A stretch of DNA of 64,000 bases from Apoderus coryli (lineage: Eukaryota > Arthropoda > Insecta > Coleoptera > Attelabidae). A program made the translations under genes and the position numbers. The stretch's first letter is position 1, and the number at the start of each line of letters is the position of its first letter. The stretch is from contig OU452200.1 in NCBI GenBank assembly GCA_911728435.2, forward strand, positions 25,311,715 to 25,375,714. Reading direction: 5' to 3'. The notes below the pieces were generated by a model. The model worked only from the letters and a program-made list of their open reading frames with translations. It was not told the origin of the DNA and searched no databases. Positions 55,806-64,000 of this stretch are shown piece by piece.

Positions 55806-56961
55806 TTATTGCTTTAGAAATAAAGTTCGCAATAATAGATTTTCCGCTCCAGCCCAGTGAAATACAGCGATTTCGAGAGAAGACTAAATTTTTTGAATTT
55901 AATATTGAATTAATATTGACATATTTAATTTTACTCACTGTATTTTCTTCTACAAGCTTATTATAATTGATTATATTAAATTCATCAGCAAGTTTGCAAA
56001 ACACAGGTCTGTCTTTCCATAACGGCACAGAAAAAAATAAAATGTTGGTTTTTAGAGCCGCGGTAATTATTTTATGATACACTGACGCGAGAGTTTGCTG
56101 TCCACGAAGAATATTAATGAGACCCCCAGATACGACTATGTAATCATTGGCAGAATAGCCCACAGACAATCTTGTTAAGTCTTCAACGATGTCCTCGAGT
56201 TTAGCGTTGTGTTTTACAAACGAAATAACTTTAAATCTATCACCACAAAGGTTTGTCAATAGATATGATATGTCAACCATCATGCTATCGCCAAAGATTA
56301 ATACTCTGTTTTTCACCACATTCTCACCTCTCTGTGTACATCTGGGAGTAGAGAGATCAGATGTCGCATCTTCAGGGATGCTATTTTCATCATTTGAACA
56401 AGTTTGTGTATGAATTTCCGTTGTTTCTCGAGCACACTGTACAGCGAAATCACTACTAACATTTTGATTACTTTGATAAGTCTGCGTTTGTATATTTGTC
56501 ACTTTATTGCAACATTGTACTGCACACTCAGATTTTTTAATATTAGTCTGGGTAGAGTTATCCATCACAGATGGCGCTTTTGTAGATTCATGCATTAAAA
56601 CACTTTCAAGCTCCTGAATTCGTAGTTTTTGGTTTGTGATTTCCTGGGTATAATTCTCCTCCGCCTCGACCACATCACTTTGAAATTGGTTGGACTGACG
56701 TCGCATTCTATGTATATAATCGTCTTTCAATCTAAGTTCCTTTTGTAATTCCTGGATAATGTTTGCTTGCTGTTCAATTTCAGATTCAAGTTTCTGCACC
56801 TTGTCTGCCTTAGCACATAGCTTTGAGCAGTAAAATCTATTTTTATTAACAAATAGTGCCTCCTTCCACTTGGTAGAACAATTTTTGTGAAAAAATTTCT
56901 CACACGTTAAACAATACAAAACTTGCACTTCGTCTTTCCTGCAACACTTAAATCTTTCCAT
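55774..56961 (-). CDS. LINE ORF1: Cys/His finger, coiled coil, TQT motif region, SGNH-like domain
   Basis: 395 aa. Residues 6-49: PHD-like Cys/His cluster (CCRKDEVQVLYCLTCEKFFH, then CSTKW and YCSKLC). Residues about 52-125: coiled coil (KLESEIEQQANIIQELQKEL). Residues 135-190: low-complexity region with three TQT and two AVQC motifs. Residues about 217-390: SGNH-esterase-like domain with RVLIFGDSMMVDISYLL (block I) and YIVVSGGLINILRG (block III, Asn kept). The C-terminal block where relatives have a catalytic His reads CISLGWSGKSIIAN, with no His, so esterase activity is doubtful. PHD plus esterase ORF1 is established for CR1-type elements. Probably an RNA-binding, particle-forming protein. 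Confidence 0.88.
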   Translation of the reverse strand: MERFKCCRKDEVQVLYCLTCEKFFHKNCSTKWKEALFVNKNRFYCSKLCAKADKVQKLESEIEQQANIIQELQKELRLKDDYIHRMRRQSNQFQSDVVEAEENYTQEITNQKLRIQELESVLMHESTKAPSVMDNSTQTNIKKSECAVQCCNKVTNIQTQTYQSNQNVSSDFAVQCARETTEIHTQTCSNDENSIPEDATSDLSTPRCTQRGENVVKNRVLIFGDSMMVDISYLLTNLCGDRFKVISFVKHNAKLEDIVEDLTRLSVGYSANDYIVVSGGLINILRGQQTLASVYHKIITAALKTNILFFSVPLWKDRPVFCKLADEFNIINYNKLVEENTVSKIKYVNINSILNSKNLVFSRNRCISLGWSGKSIIANFISKAISDGFFRSESE

Positions 56962-57060
56962 AGTGGCAGAAACACAGATAATTTCGATGCCGGACCTGTC
57001 TTGTCTCTAGTCGGTATGTAGGTATACAGAATTCCTTATCAATAATGTTTCTGTTATCAG

Positions 57061-58035
57061 TGCGTTCAAAGAATTCTGTATAAATTGTGCCAAAATATTA
57101 ATTCTAATTGTTAATAAATAAACTAGCTGGTTACGTATACAAGTGCACTATTGATGTTAAAATATCACAAATTTTTTATTCTTTCGAATGGTCCAAATAT
57201 CAAAATTTTAGCACACAAATTACCGACACAATAGACAAAAATTTAAAGGAGCAAAACAACTCTGCGTGTTTTACTTTTACTTTCATACACATTATTTGTT
57301 TTAAATGATCATCTTTGGGAAATAGAAAAACTGTTTGCTCTTTTCTTACCACCTTACCAATCAAATTACTTTATTTTATTAACATTTTTTCGGTATTGGA
57401 ACTTACACAATATTTAGACACTTATCATTAATAGTTTTATATGTATAAAAAAAACTGTTTTAATTAAGCTCACTAAGCACTGATTTAATTAGACCGCGTG
57501 TTACAAAGGGTCCAATGTAAACACAAACAATCGCCTTGGATTCGACTTTCCCAAATTTACTTGTTTATGGCTTGTCTAAAGAAGACTAAAGAGATTTTAA
57601 TCAAAAACTAATGGGTTCATCCTATACGATTCCCCCAAACTAATATACCAGAATTTAGCGCAATTGGTTGAAAGGTTTAGGGGCTATCGTGGAAGAATAT
57701 AGACAGACAGACAGACTTTCATATGAATTCCTTTAGCGGACTTACAATACTTTCCCTAGGTCGGGAAAGCAAAATGCATGAATTTTTAAGATAATTGGTA
57801 GAAATGTATATCTAAGAAAAATCCATACTGATTTTTATCACGACAACCCCAGAAAGTACATGATTGGTAGTGGATCTCCATACGCGAAGATCTAAATGAG
57901 AGTATTTTACCATTCAAATCGATATAAAATTTAAAAAATGCCAATACATTTTGGTTAGGATGCATGTGTAGAATATGATACCTACATAAAATGTTTCTGG
58001 GAATTTACTTCTATTCTAAAAAATAAATAATAAAT
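57061..58035. other. Non-coding stretch with a dispersed repeat
   Basis: 57620-57770 matches the latter part of the dispersed repeat at 23990-24195 (GCAATTGGTTGAAAGG, CGTGGAAGAATA, GACAGACAGACAGAC). The rest is AT-rich without recognised features. Confidence 0.5.
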
Positions 58036-59628
58036 ATACCGGGTCGGGCAGTAGGTACATTCGCCTCGGTCTCTCATAGTCTAACAAAATTGAAATTGCA
58101 AATTTTGTTTGCGCGGGTTTATGTAGGTCTACTAGGAGCATTTAACAAAAATGTTTTTAAATATACCGGGTATCCCAGAAAAGTGTGGCATATCAAAGTT
58201 ATATATTTTTAAAAGGAATACCCAGTATTTTTTGGTTTTATTGAACACTTTGGATAAAATAAAGTAAAATTACTGTTATGATCCCTATACCTAAATCTAC
58301 TCGTTTGTCCAATTTTTGCGTTTTTTGCAATAACTAGGGTCAATTTGAAAAACATTCTGTGCGTTCATTTTTTTACCTAACTGTCACCGTTTCCCAAGAA
58401 AGAATTATTTTAACTTATTTATCTTATTGATTTTACTTTTGATAGTGCACCCTGTAATTTACATTATTAAATTACTATTGGCTGATCGGTATTTGAATAT
58501 CACAACAGTTTTTCCGTGGGAAAATTAGAACTTAAAAAACAACAAGGTTTCTCTACCCTCAAGTAATACGATACCTACTAATCGTACTTAAAAACTGTTA
58601 CACTACAATTTATTGGTTACAGAATTCTAACAAACTCTGAAAGTTAAGATTTAACAATAATAAAATAGGTACAAATTTTTAACACTCTGAAACATATTCA
58701 CAATTCTTAAAAATTAACAACAAAAAAATACCTATACCTCGTATATTTACTAGCTACACCAAAGGCTCAAATTGTTGGTCGTTATTTTCAAAACACAGTT
58801 GAATTCTTTTTTCAAATGAATGTCTGACATTTGCTAATAATTGTGGTGTAATTGTATCAAAAGCAGTTTAATTCGCTGTTTCATATCATCCCGTGTTGTT
58901 GTTGGCGTATCATAAACAATGTTTTTAATATATCTCCATAAGAAAAAATCTGGTGGTGTTAAGTCTGGAGACCTTGGGGGTCAGTTTTATGGACCATCGC
59001 GGCCAATCCTGTTCTCCGGAAATAAACGATCTAGAGTATGCCTTACTAGCCTATGAAAACGTCATCAAATCAATAAGACAAATAAGTTAAACTATTTTTT
59101 TCATGGGAAACGGTGACAGTTAGGTATAGAGAAGCCTAATACGATTTGACAGAGAACATTAACTAGTATCGTGGCTATGAAATATAGGGTGTTCTATTTC
59201 AAATAAGAAAGTTATTTAAATAAATATGATTGATAAGAACAATAAAAAATGTGACCACCCTGTACAATATTTACAATTGGACTATACACCAACCTAATGT
59301 ATGTCCTATTCACTTGCCATTTTAAAATTTTAAATGGTTTAGTTAAAAAATTAACGCACAGAATGTTTTTCAAAATGACCCAAATTGGACAAACCGGTAG
59401 ATTTAGGTATAGGGATCATAACAATAACTTTACTTTGTTTTATCCAAAGTGTTGAAAAAATCCAAAAAATACTGGGTGTTCTATTTAAAAAAAATATAAC
59501 TTTAATATGCCACACTTTGCTGGGACACCCGGTATATTTAAAAACATTTTGGTAGACCTACATACACCTACGCAAACAAAATTTGAAATTTCAATTTTGT
59601 TAGGCTATGAGAGACCGAGGCGAATGTA
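58036..59628 (-). mobile_element. Palindromic mariner-type element with nested ends
   Basis: Two levels of inverted repeat. The inner ends CCGGGTATCCCAGAAAAGTG (58166) and its counterpart ending 59532 (CTGGGACACCCGG) have TA outside. The outer arms continue on both sides (ATGTTTTTAAATATA...; TAGGTCTAC; TTTTGTTTGCG; GTCTCTCATAG), so complementarity spans about 58060-58400 and 59330-59625. The centre holds a transposase remnant. Confidence 0.7.
58745..59065 (-). pseudogene. Mariner transposase C-terminal remnant
   Basis: Minus-strand translation: NRIGRDGP, two stops, then PPRSPDLTPPDFFLWRYIKN (third catalytic Asp), YDTPTTTRDDMKQRI, a stop, then ITPQLLANVRHSFEKRIQLC and NNDQQFEPLV plus stop. 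Similar in type to the DD41D C-terminus at 43030-43215. The N-terminal two thirds are missing. Confidence 0.75.
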
Positions 59629-60119
59629 CAAGGTGCGCAAAACTCGATGTCCAAGCTCTGTTATGAGAAAATGGAAAACGAGAGAAAAATTCTGAAAAGA
59701 GATTCTTAAATGGGATTAAGTAAGCTCCATTTTAACGCACATTTGATTTTGTTTCCAAATTTGGAGATTAATGAAAATGACGTCAACAACTTTTTTTTTC
59801 AGAAACATACCTATATTTCTATATAGTTCAAAAGAGCTAATTTTTCTAAGCAACTTTTGTAAAGAAAAAAATTTGCTATCTTCATTCGTTAAAAAATTAA
59901 AAGCAAATTTGTAGGAAAAACTATTATCAAAAATTCGCAACTTTCACAACTTTTAAACAAGTAGGCTTTGGAAACAAACTGCAATTATATCTGTCAATAT
60001 TAAAACTAATGGGTGACAAATAGTTTTATCGTCATTTAATGTGTGCATTTTATGTTAAATGGTTACGCATAACGAAAAAGTTGATATGTGATTTGTCAGT
60101 CCGATTGAAAACGAAGGAC
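59629..60119. other. Non-coding stretch
   Basis: AT-rich; nothing recognised. Confidence 0.45.
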
Positions 60120-60471
60120 ATTTTGGCATTAACTTTGGTGTGGTATTATTAACGGGCATTTAATTGCTCCATACTTTTACGAAGGTGTTTTATGCAGTGA
60201 AGAATATTTGCAATTTCTTCAAGAGCAACTTTCTGTGCTTCTCGAAAATGTGCCATTGCAGTTATGAGCAAATATGTTTCTTCCAGCATGACAGGGGCGG
60301 CGCTCCAAGCAAGAATTGCTAACACATACCTAACTTTTAAAGGAAAAAATTAGAAATGCATGCAATGAACTCTCAAGAGAAATGTTATGTAAGGCCTCAG
60401 GAAGAAATGTAAGGAGGAGATTAGATAAACGTTTACAACTAGGACGTGGTCACATTGAAAATTTGTTGTAG
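60120..60471 (+). pseudogene. Mariner transposase remnant, internally deleted
   Basis: Frames give LIAPYFYEGVLCSEEYLQFL and QEQLSVLLENVPL (region before the second Asp), a gap where the catalytic block should be, then IRNACNELSREMLCKASGRN and GRGHIENLL plus stop (60469-60471), as in mariner C-termini. Multiple shifts. Confidence 0.65.
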
Positions 60472-60509
60472 TGATTGATTTCCTATAATTAATTAGTAGT
60501 AACCTATAG

Positions 60510-60553
60510 TATTACCAAAGATTAATGTACACAATAATCTTTGGTATTACTAT
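60510..60553. repeat. Inverted repeat around a TTAATCTTTGG-type motif
   Basis: AGTATTACCAAAGATTA and TAATCTTTGGTATTACT are near-perfect inverted arms. A similar inverted pair lies at 61764-61800. Confidence 0.7.
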
Positions 60554-61138
60554 GTTTAAGTCTGTGGTAATAATAGTTAGTTGCTATTTAATAATATCAT
60601 CTGTTTTTGTAGTGTTTAATAAGTAATTATTATTAACAACCGATGGATAATACGTATCTTCTCTCTTGACTGAATATCAAATGTTTGACTTATATTAGAA
60701 GTTATCACACGAATACTATTTGTCAACCATTAGTTTAAGCAAAGATTAATCTACACAATAGATAGTCAGCCCAATGCATTAAAATCAGAACATCTCTAAG
60801 TATGCCAGCCACTACGTGGCGTATACTAGCGTGCACAGCATAGAGCAGTATTGTCACAGCCAGAAACCGTTTTGTAGTTTATTAATATCAGAAACAAAAC
60901 GCAACGTATAACAATTATTTACATAATTTGCAACAGATATGCACCGGCAATGCTGTATTGTCAGAGAGAGAGATTGATGACATTCTGTATTAATCTGGAG
61001 GGGATACGTAGGGAGGCTAGAAAAAAAAAACAAGCGAATGTGGTGTGTGTCGTGCTGTTGCCGATTCGTCGGAAAAAGAAACACACAGGGTGATTTATTA
61101 CAAGTAGAGTATTGAAATAAAAGCCTAATCTCTATGAA

Positions 61139-61412
61139 TTAAATTTAATATAATAATATTTAATCCATGTCATACATGTTTCAAGACTAGACCAGTCCCA
61201 TGATCAGTGGCGAACAATCATTAAATGAAAAGCTTTTAGATAGAAACATACTTTTGACTCCATTGTAATAATTTGTTGATGTATATAAAAAAATCTAAAT
61301 ATCTAAAAGCTAAAAGCTTTTGATTTAATTATTGCTCGCTACTGATTATGGGACTGGTCTAGTCTTGAAACATGTTGTATGGCATGGATTAATGATTATT
61401 ATATTAAATTTA
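61139..61412. mobile_element. Foldback element with ~100-bp arms
   Basis: Left arm 61139-61240 and right arm about 61312-61412 are inverted near-copies: TTAAATTTAATATAATAAT, CATGTTTCAAGACTAGACCA, GTCCCATGATCAGTGGCGA and TGAAAAGCTTTTAGAT each have counterparts. Spacer about 70 bp. No ORF. Confidence 0.75.
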
Positions 61413-61815
61413 TTTCGTGGATACCTATTAGACTTTTATACCAATACCGAAATCAAATAGGTATTAATGTACATTATTCTTTGTCAAAATTATAACTCCA
61501 CTTAAGAATGGACTAGGTACTTTTTGAATTTATTACATATATTTTAAATATTTCACGTAGACAATGTGGCAAAGATGTAACAAGATTGTTGTAGATCTTA
61601 TAATACCTATAATAAAAAAATTATCATTGCTACCTATATTATATTAGGTATACCTATTATAATAGTCTGTATCTGTTATTGTGATTTTCATTGTTTTCAT
61701 ACCTACTGATTTTGTTTTGAAGAGAATTAATATAAATATTAAATTTAATTTAATCTTTGATACTACCAAAGATTAATAAGTTAATCTTTGGCTGCGTAGT
61801 TATTTTTTTGTGAAT

Positions 61816-63150
61816 ATTTTTAGCTCTCCATATCATATATTTATGTATATATGGAGACTATTAGTTTCATGAAAAAAAAATTTCTTTTAATTTCACCGGA
61901 AATACTTGTTTTTGGGCATTTTATACATAAATAAGTAGTTTTAAAAAAATGTCTGTCTGTATCCACGAAAACGCAAAAACGGCTTAACAGATTTTAACCA
62001 AATTTGGTACAAAAATACTATTGGACATGGCAAGGAGCTGATTAGATTTTGGGAAACATTGAGCGTAGGCAAAGGGTTTAAAAGAGGGTTCAAAAATAAA
62101 AAAAAATCGTAGTTCTTAAACTTATCCGAAATACTGCATAATTTTTTACGCATGTAATTGAATATAACCTAAAATATTGAACATAAAATATTAGACCACA
62201 TTGGCGTTCGAAAATAGTGTAAAATGGGGTAAAAAAGATTAAAAAAAAAAAAACGTATTTCTTAAAAGTAGCAGAAATATTAACTAGTTATTTATAGTTT
62301 TGATAGAATATAACCTATAAAATGTGTCATGAATAACTTACTTTCACAGGCGTTCGTAAATAGTGGAAAAGGGGTCAAAACATAAAAAATATATATTTCC
62401 TAAACTTATTCGAAATATGGAATAATTTTTCATAGTTGTGATACAATATAAGCTAAAAAATATTCCATAAAAGAATTGGTTCACACAGGCGTTCGAAAAT
62501 AGTTTAAAAAAAGGGTCAAAAACCAAAAAAAAAAATGTTTCTCAAATATGCCAGAAAAATTGGCTAATTATATATAGCTTTGATATAAGAGACCCTAAAA
62601 AATGCAGCATAAAATTTTTATTTACAGAGGCCTTCGTAAATAGTAGAAAAAGGGGTAAAATAAAAAAAAAATAAAATGTAAAAATTTTTATATTTAACTA
62701 GATGAATTGGTGTTAAAAATACACGACAAAAATTAATGTACCATAGGCGTTCGTGAAAATTCCATAAAAGGATCAGAAAAAATTTGTATTCGTGATAACT
62801 CAAAAACCACTTAACGGATAACCTGCAACATGCAGCATAACAATTTGGTTACATAGGCGTTCGTAAATAGTAGAAAAGGGGGCAAAATAAATTTTATAAT
62901 AAACTAAAAAAATCAATTAATTTGCGTTCAAAAACTTGGCCTAGATCTGAAATATAAAATATCTGCGAATAAATAGTGCCTCCAAAGAGAAGAAAAAGGC
63001 ACAAAACCCGATACTTAAAAAAAAATAGCTGATGTCTAAAACAAAACAAAAATTTATTAAATTTAGATAAATGACAAAAAGGTCATAAAATTATTACTTT
63101 TACACTTAAATATGGAGAGCTATTCGTGCCTCGTGGGCAACAGTTTATTT
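61816..63150. mobile_element. Repeat-array element, copy 2 (inverted relative to 12283-14209)
   Basis: Minus strand is colinear with copy 1 at both ends (TAGCTCTCCATAT at 61821; ATATGGAGAGCTATTCGTGC at 63110) and through units F and A'-E'. It lacks about 560 bp corresponding to 12621-13181 of copy 1: unit A runs to AGGTTAT and then jumps to CCGTTAAGTGG of the spacer. Open frames here (61941-62153, 62344-62526, 62618-62803) are repeat-derived. Confidence 0.7.
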
Positions 63151-63960
63151 TTAATAATTATTGTCATGCTGGAAATTTCAAACATTATTTACTTCAGCAA
63201 CTTATAAAAAGCACAGCCTTTTTAATATTAATATTTCTTAAAATCGATATTACGCGATAACGATGACTTTCTATCAATATCACAGAAGGATACATTTATT
63301 ACGTATATAATTTGTTAGATTTTACATCTCCGAATTGAAACACACGCAAAAAATGTGCATAAAAAAGTAAGGGTAGCATTTCACGCCTGTATGCCCCTTT
63401 AATTTACCCGCCTCTGAGATTTATTTTTTCATAATGTTAACGACAAGTTGAATCTGCTGTTTGAGTTTGATCCTTAAAACTGAATCAGGTAATAACCGGA
63501 AGTCCTATCTATAACGCCAAATTTCGTTAATTTAAATATAACTTTTTGATGCATCCTTATATCCGAAATTTTAAATGACTAAAATAATATTATTTTAGTC
63601 ATTTAAAATTATTGTCTAAAACATTTAATGAACCAGCCCTGTATATTTATACTATTATAGTAATTTTTTTTATTTTCGTACATACACATTAATCTTTGCG
63701 TAGATAGGTATACCATATAATTTTATATTACCAGACAAAAAACACTGCTGCACAGTAGTACATATAGGTATGATACCTATAATATAAAAACAAACTCCCA
63801 CCTCGTAGGGGAAAGTATACTCGTCCTTGTCTAACATTGCCCATATGATTATTTTATTTCAACACAATACATATAACGCCATCTACAATTTCCATGGTTG
63901 CATGTTTTTCTAATAGATGTAGCTCGTGTCGAGACAGTTTCAATTTTTGTTTTATTTCCC
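63151..63960. other. Non-coding stretch with a perfect palindrome
   Basis: Nothing coding. 63567-63610 is a perfect 44-bp palindrome (22-bp arms, left arm AATTTTAAATGACTAAAATA..). Confidence 0.6.
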
Positions 63961-64000
63961 ATATACGCTGACTATCTATTGTGTACATTAATCTTTGGTT

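Larger units (their letters stand above)
52664..57060 (-). mobile_element. Apparently complete CR1-group LINE
   Basis: Minus-strand element with ORF1 (55774-56961), ORF2 (52890-55805) and a 3' UTR of about 200 bp. The tail, read on minus, is AATAAAGTTATTATTATTAT (52666-52700). Both ORFs are free of stops. The 5' end lies somewhere around 57000-57100: a 5' UTR with ACAGAATTCCTTATC / TTCAAAGAATTCTGT inverted words, no clear target duplication. Best candidate for a currently competent retrotransposon in the window. Confidence 0.85.
60737..64000. mobile_element. Large element with 34-bp inverted ends (right end at window edge)
   Basis: Left end AAGCAAAGATTAATCTACAC...GATAGTCAGC is the inverted complement of the last 34 bases of the window (GCTGACTATCTATTG...AATCTTTGGTT) with two mismatches. 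TTAATCTTTG-type words recur inside (61764-61800, about 63690). Contains the foldback at 61139-61412, the repeat-array element copy 2 and a perfect palindrome. No transposase ORF inside, so either non-autonomous or a coincidental pairing of two repeats of one family. The non-repeat parts 60790-61130 and 61430-61815 hold nothing recognisable. Confidence 0.45.

Overview
The window is insect nuclear DNA: AT-rich, with one intron-containing host gene, spliceosomal GT/AG junctions and many eukaryotic transposable elements, several of them of the DD41D (rosa-like) mariner type known from insects. I cannot resolve the order (Hemiptera or Coleoptera seem likeliest to me). No bacterial, phage or CRISPR signal is present.

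HOST GENE. The only cellular gene I can support is a phospholipase B1-like SGNH/GDSL lipase on the + strand. Its exons are 29054-29324, 37147-37280, 40333-40585, 48113-48258, 48669-48837 and 49772-49932. All six join in phase (1134 nt, 377 codons plus stop) and carry all the SGNH blocks. The 5' end (start codon, signal peptide) is not securely located; a candidate upstream exon lies at about 28583-28683. The gene spans about 21 kb because its introns are packed with mobile elements.

LAYOUT. 1-1.45 kb: LINE reverse transcriptase remnant split by a hAT-type MITE. 1.9-6.7 kb: two related foldback mariner-type elements, a dead Tc1-like element and a small hairpin element. 7.75-10.56 kb: dead DD41D mariner with about 240-bp inverted repeats, split by a LINE. 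11.2-11.7 kb: small inverted-repeat element holding a tRNA-Ala-like sequence. 12.3-14.2 kb: repeat-array element (second copy inverted at 61.8-63.15 kb). 15.6-17.0 kb: dead mariner. 18.5-18.9 kb: RNase H remnant. 20.4-23.1 kb: mariner invaded by a BEL/Pao fragment and a LINE tail. 26.6-27.7 kb: dead Tc1 element with a LINE tail. 29-50 kb: host gene, with introns holding LINEs, a tyrosine-recombinase remnant, MITEs, a satellite monomer, an intact DD41D mariner (41573-43652) and a mariner-in-element nest (46.4-47.5 kb). 51.5-52.4 kb: tandem array of a 339-341 bp satellite. 52.7-57.1 kb (- strand): apparently intact CR1-group LINE with both ORFs open. 58-60.5 kb: two more dead mariners. 60.7 kb to the window end: element bounded by TTAATCTTTG-type inverted ends, containing the second repeat-array element.

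HOW IT WORKS TOGETHER. Most of the sequence is a layered insertion record. Potentially active components are the CR1-group LINE and the DD41D mariner; nearly everything else is truncated, frameshifted or non-autonomous.
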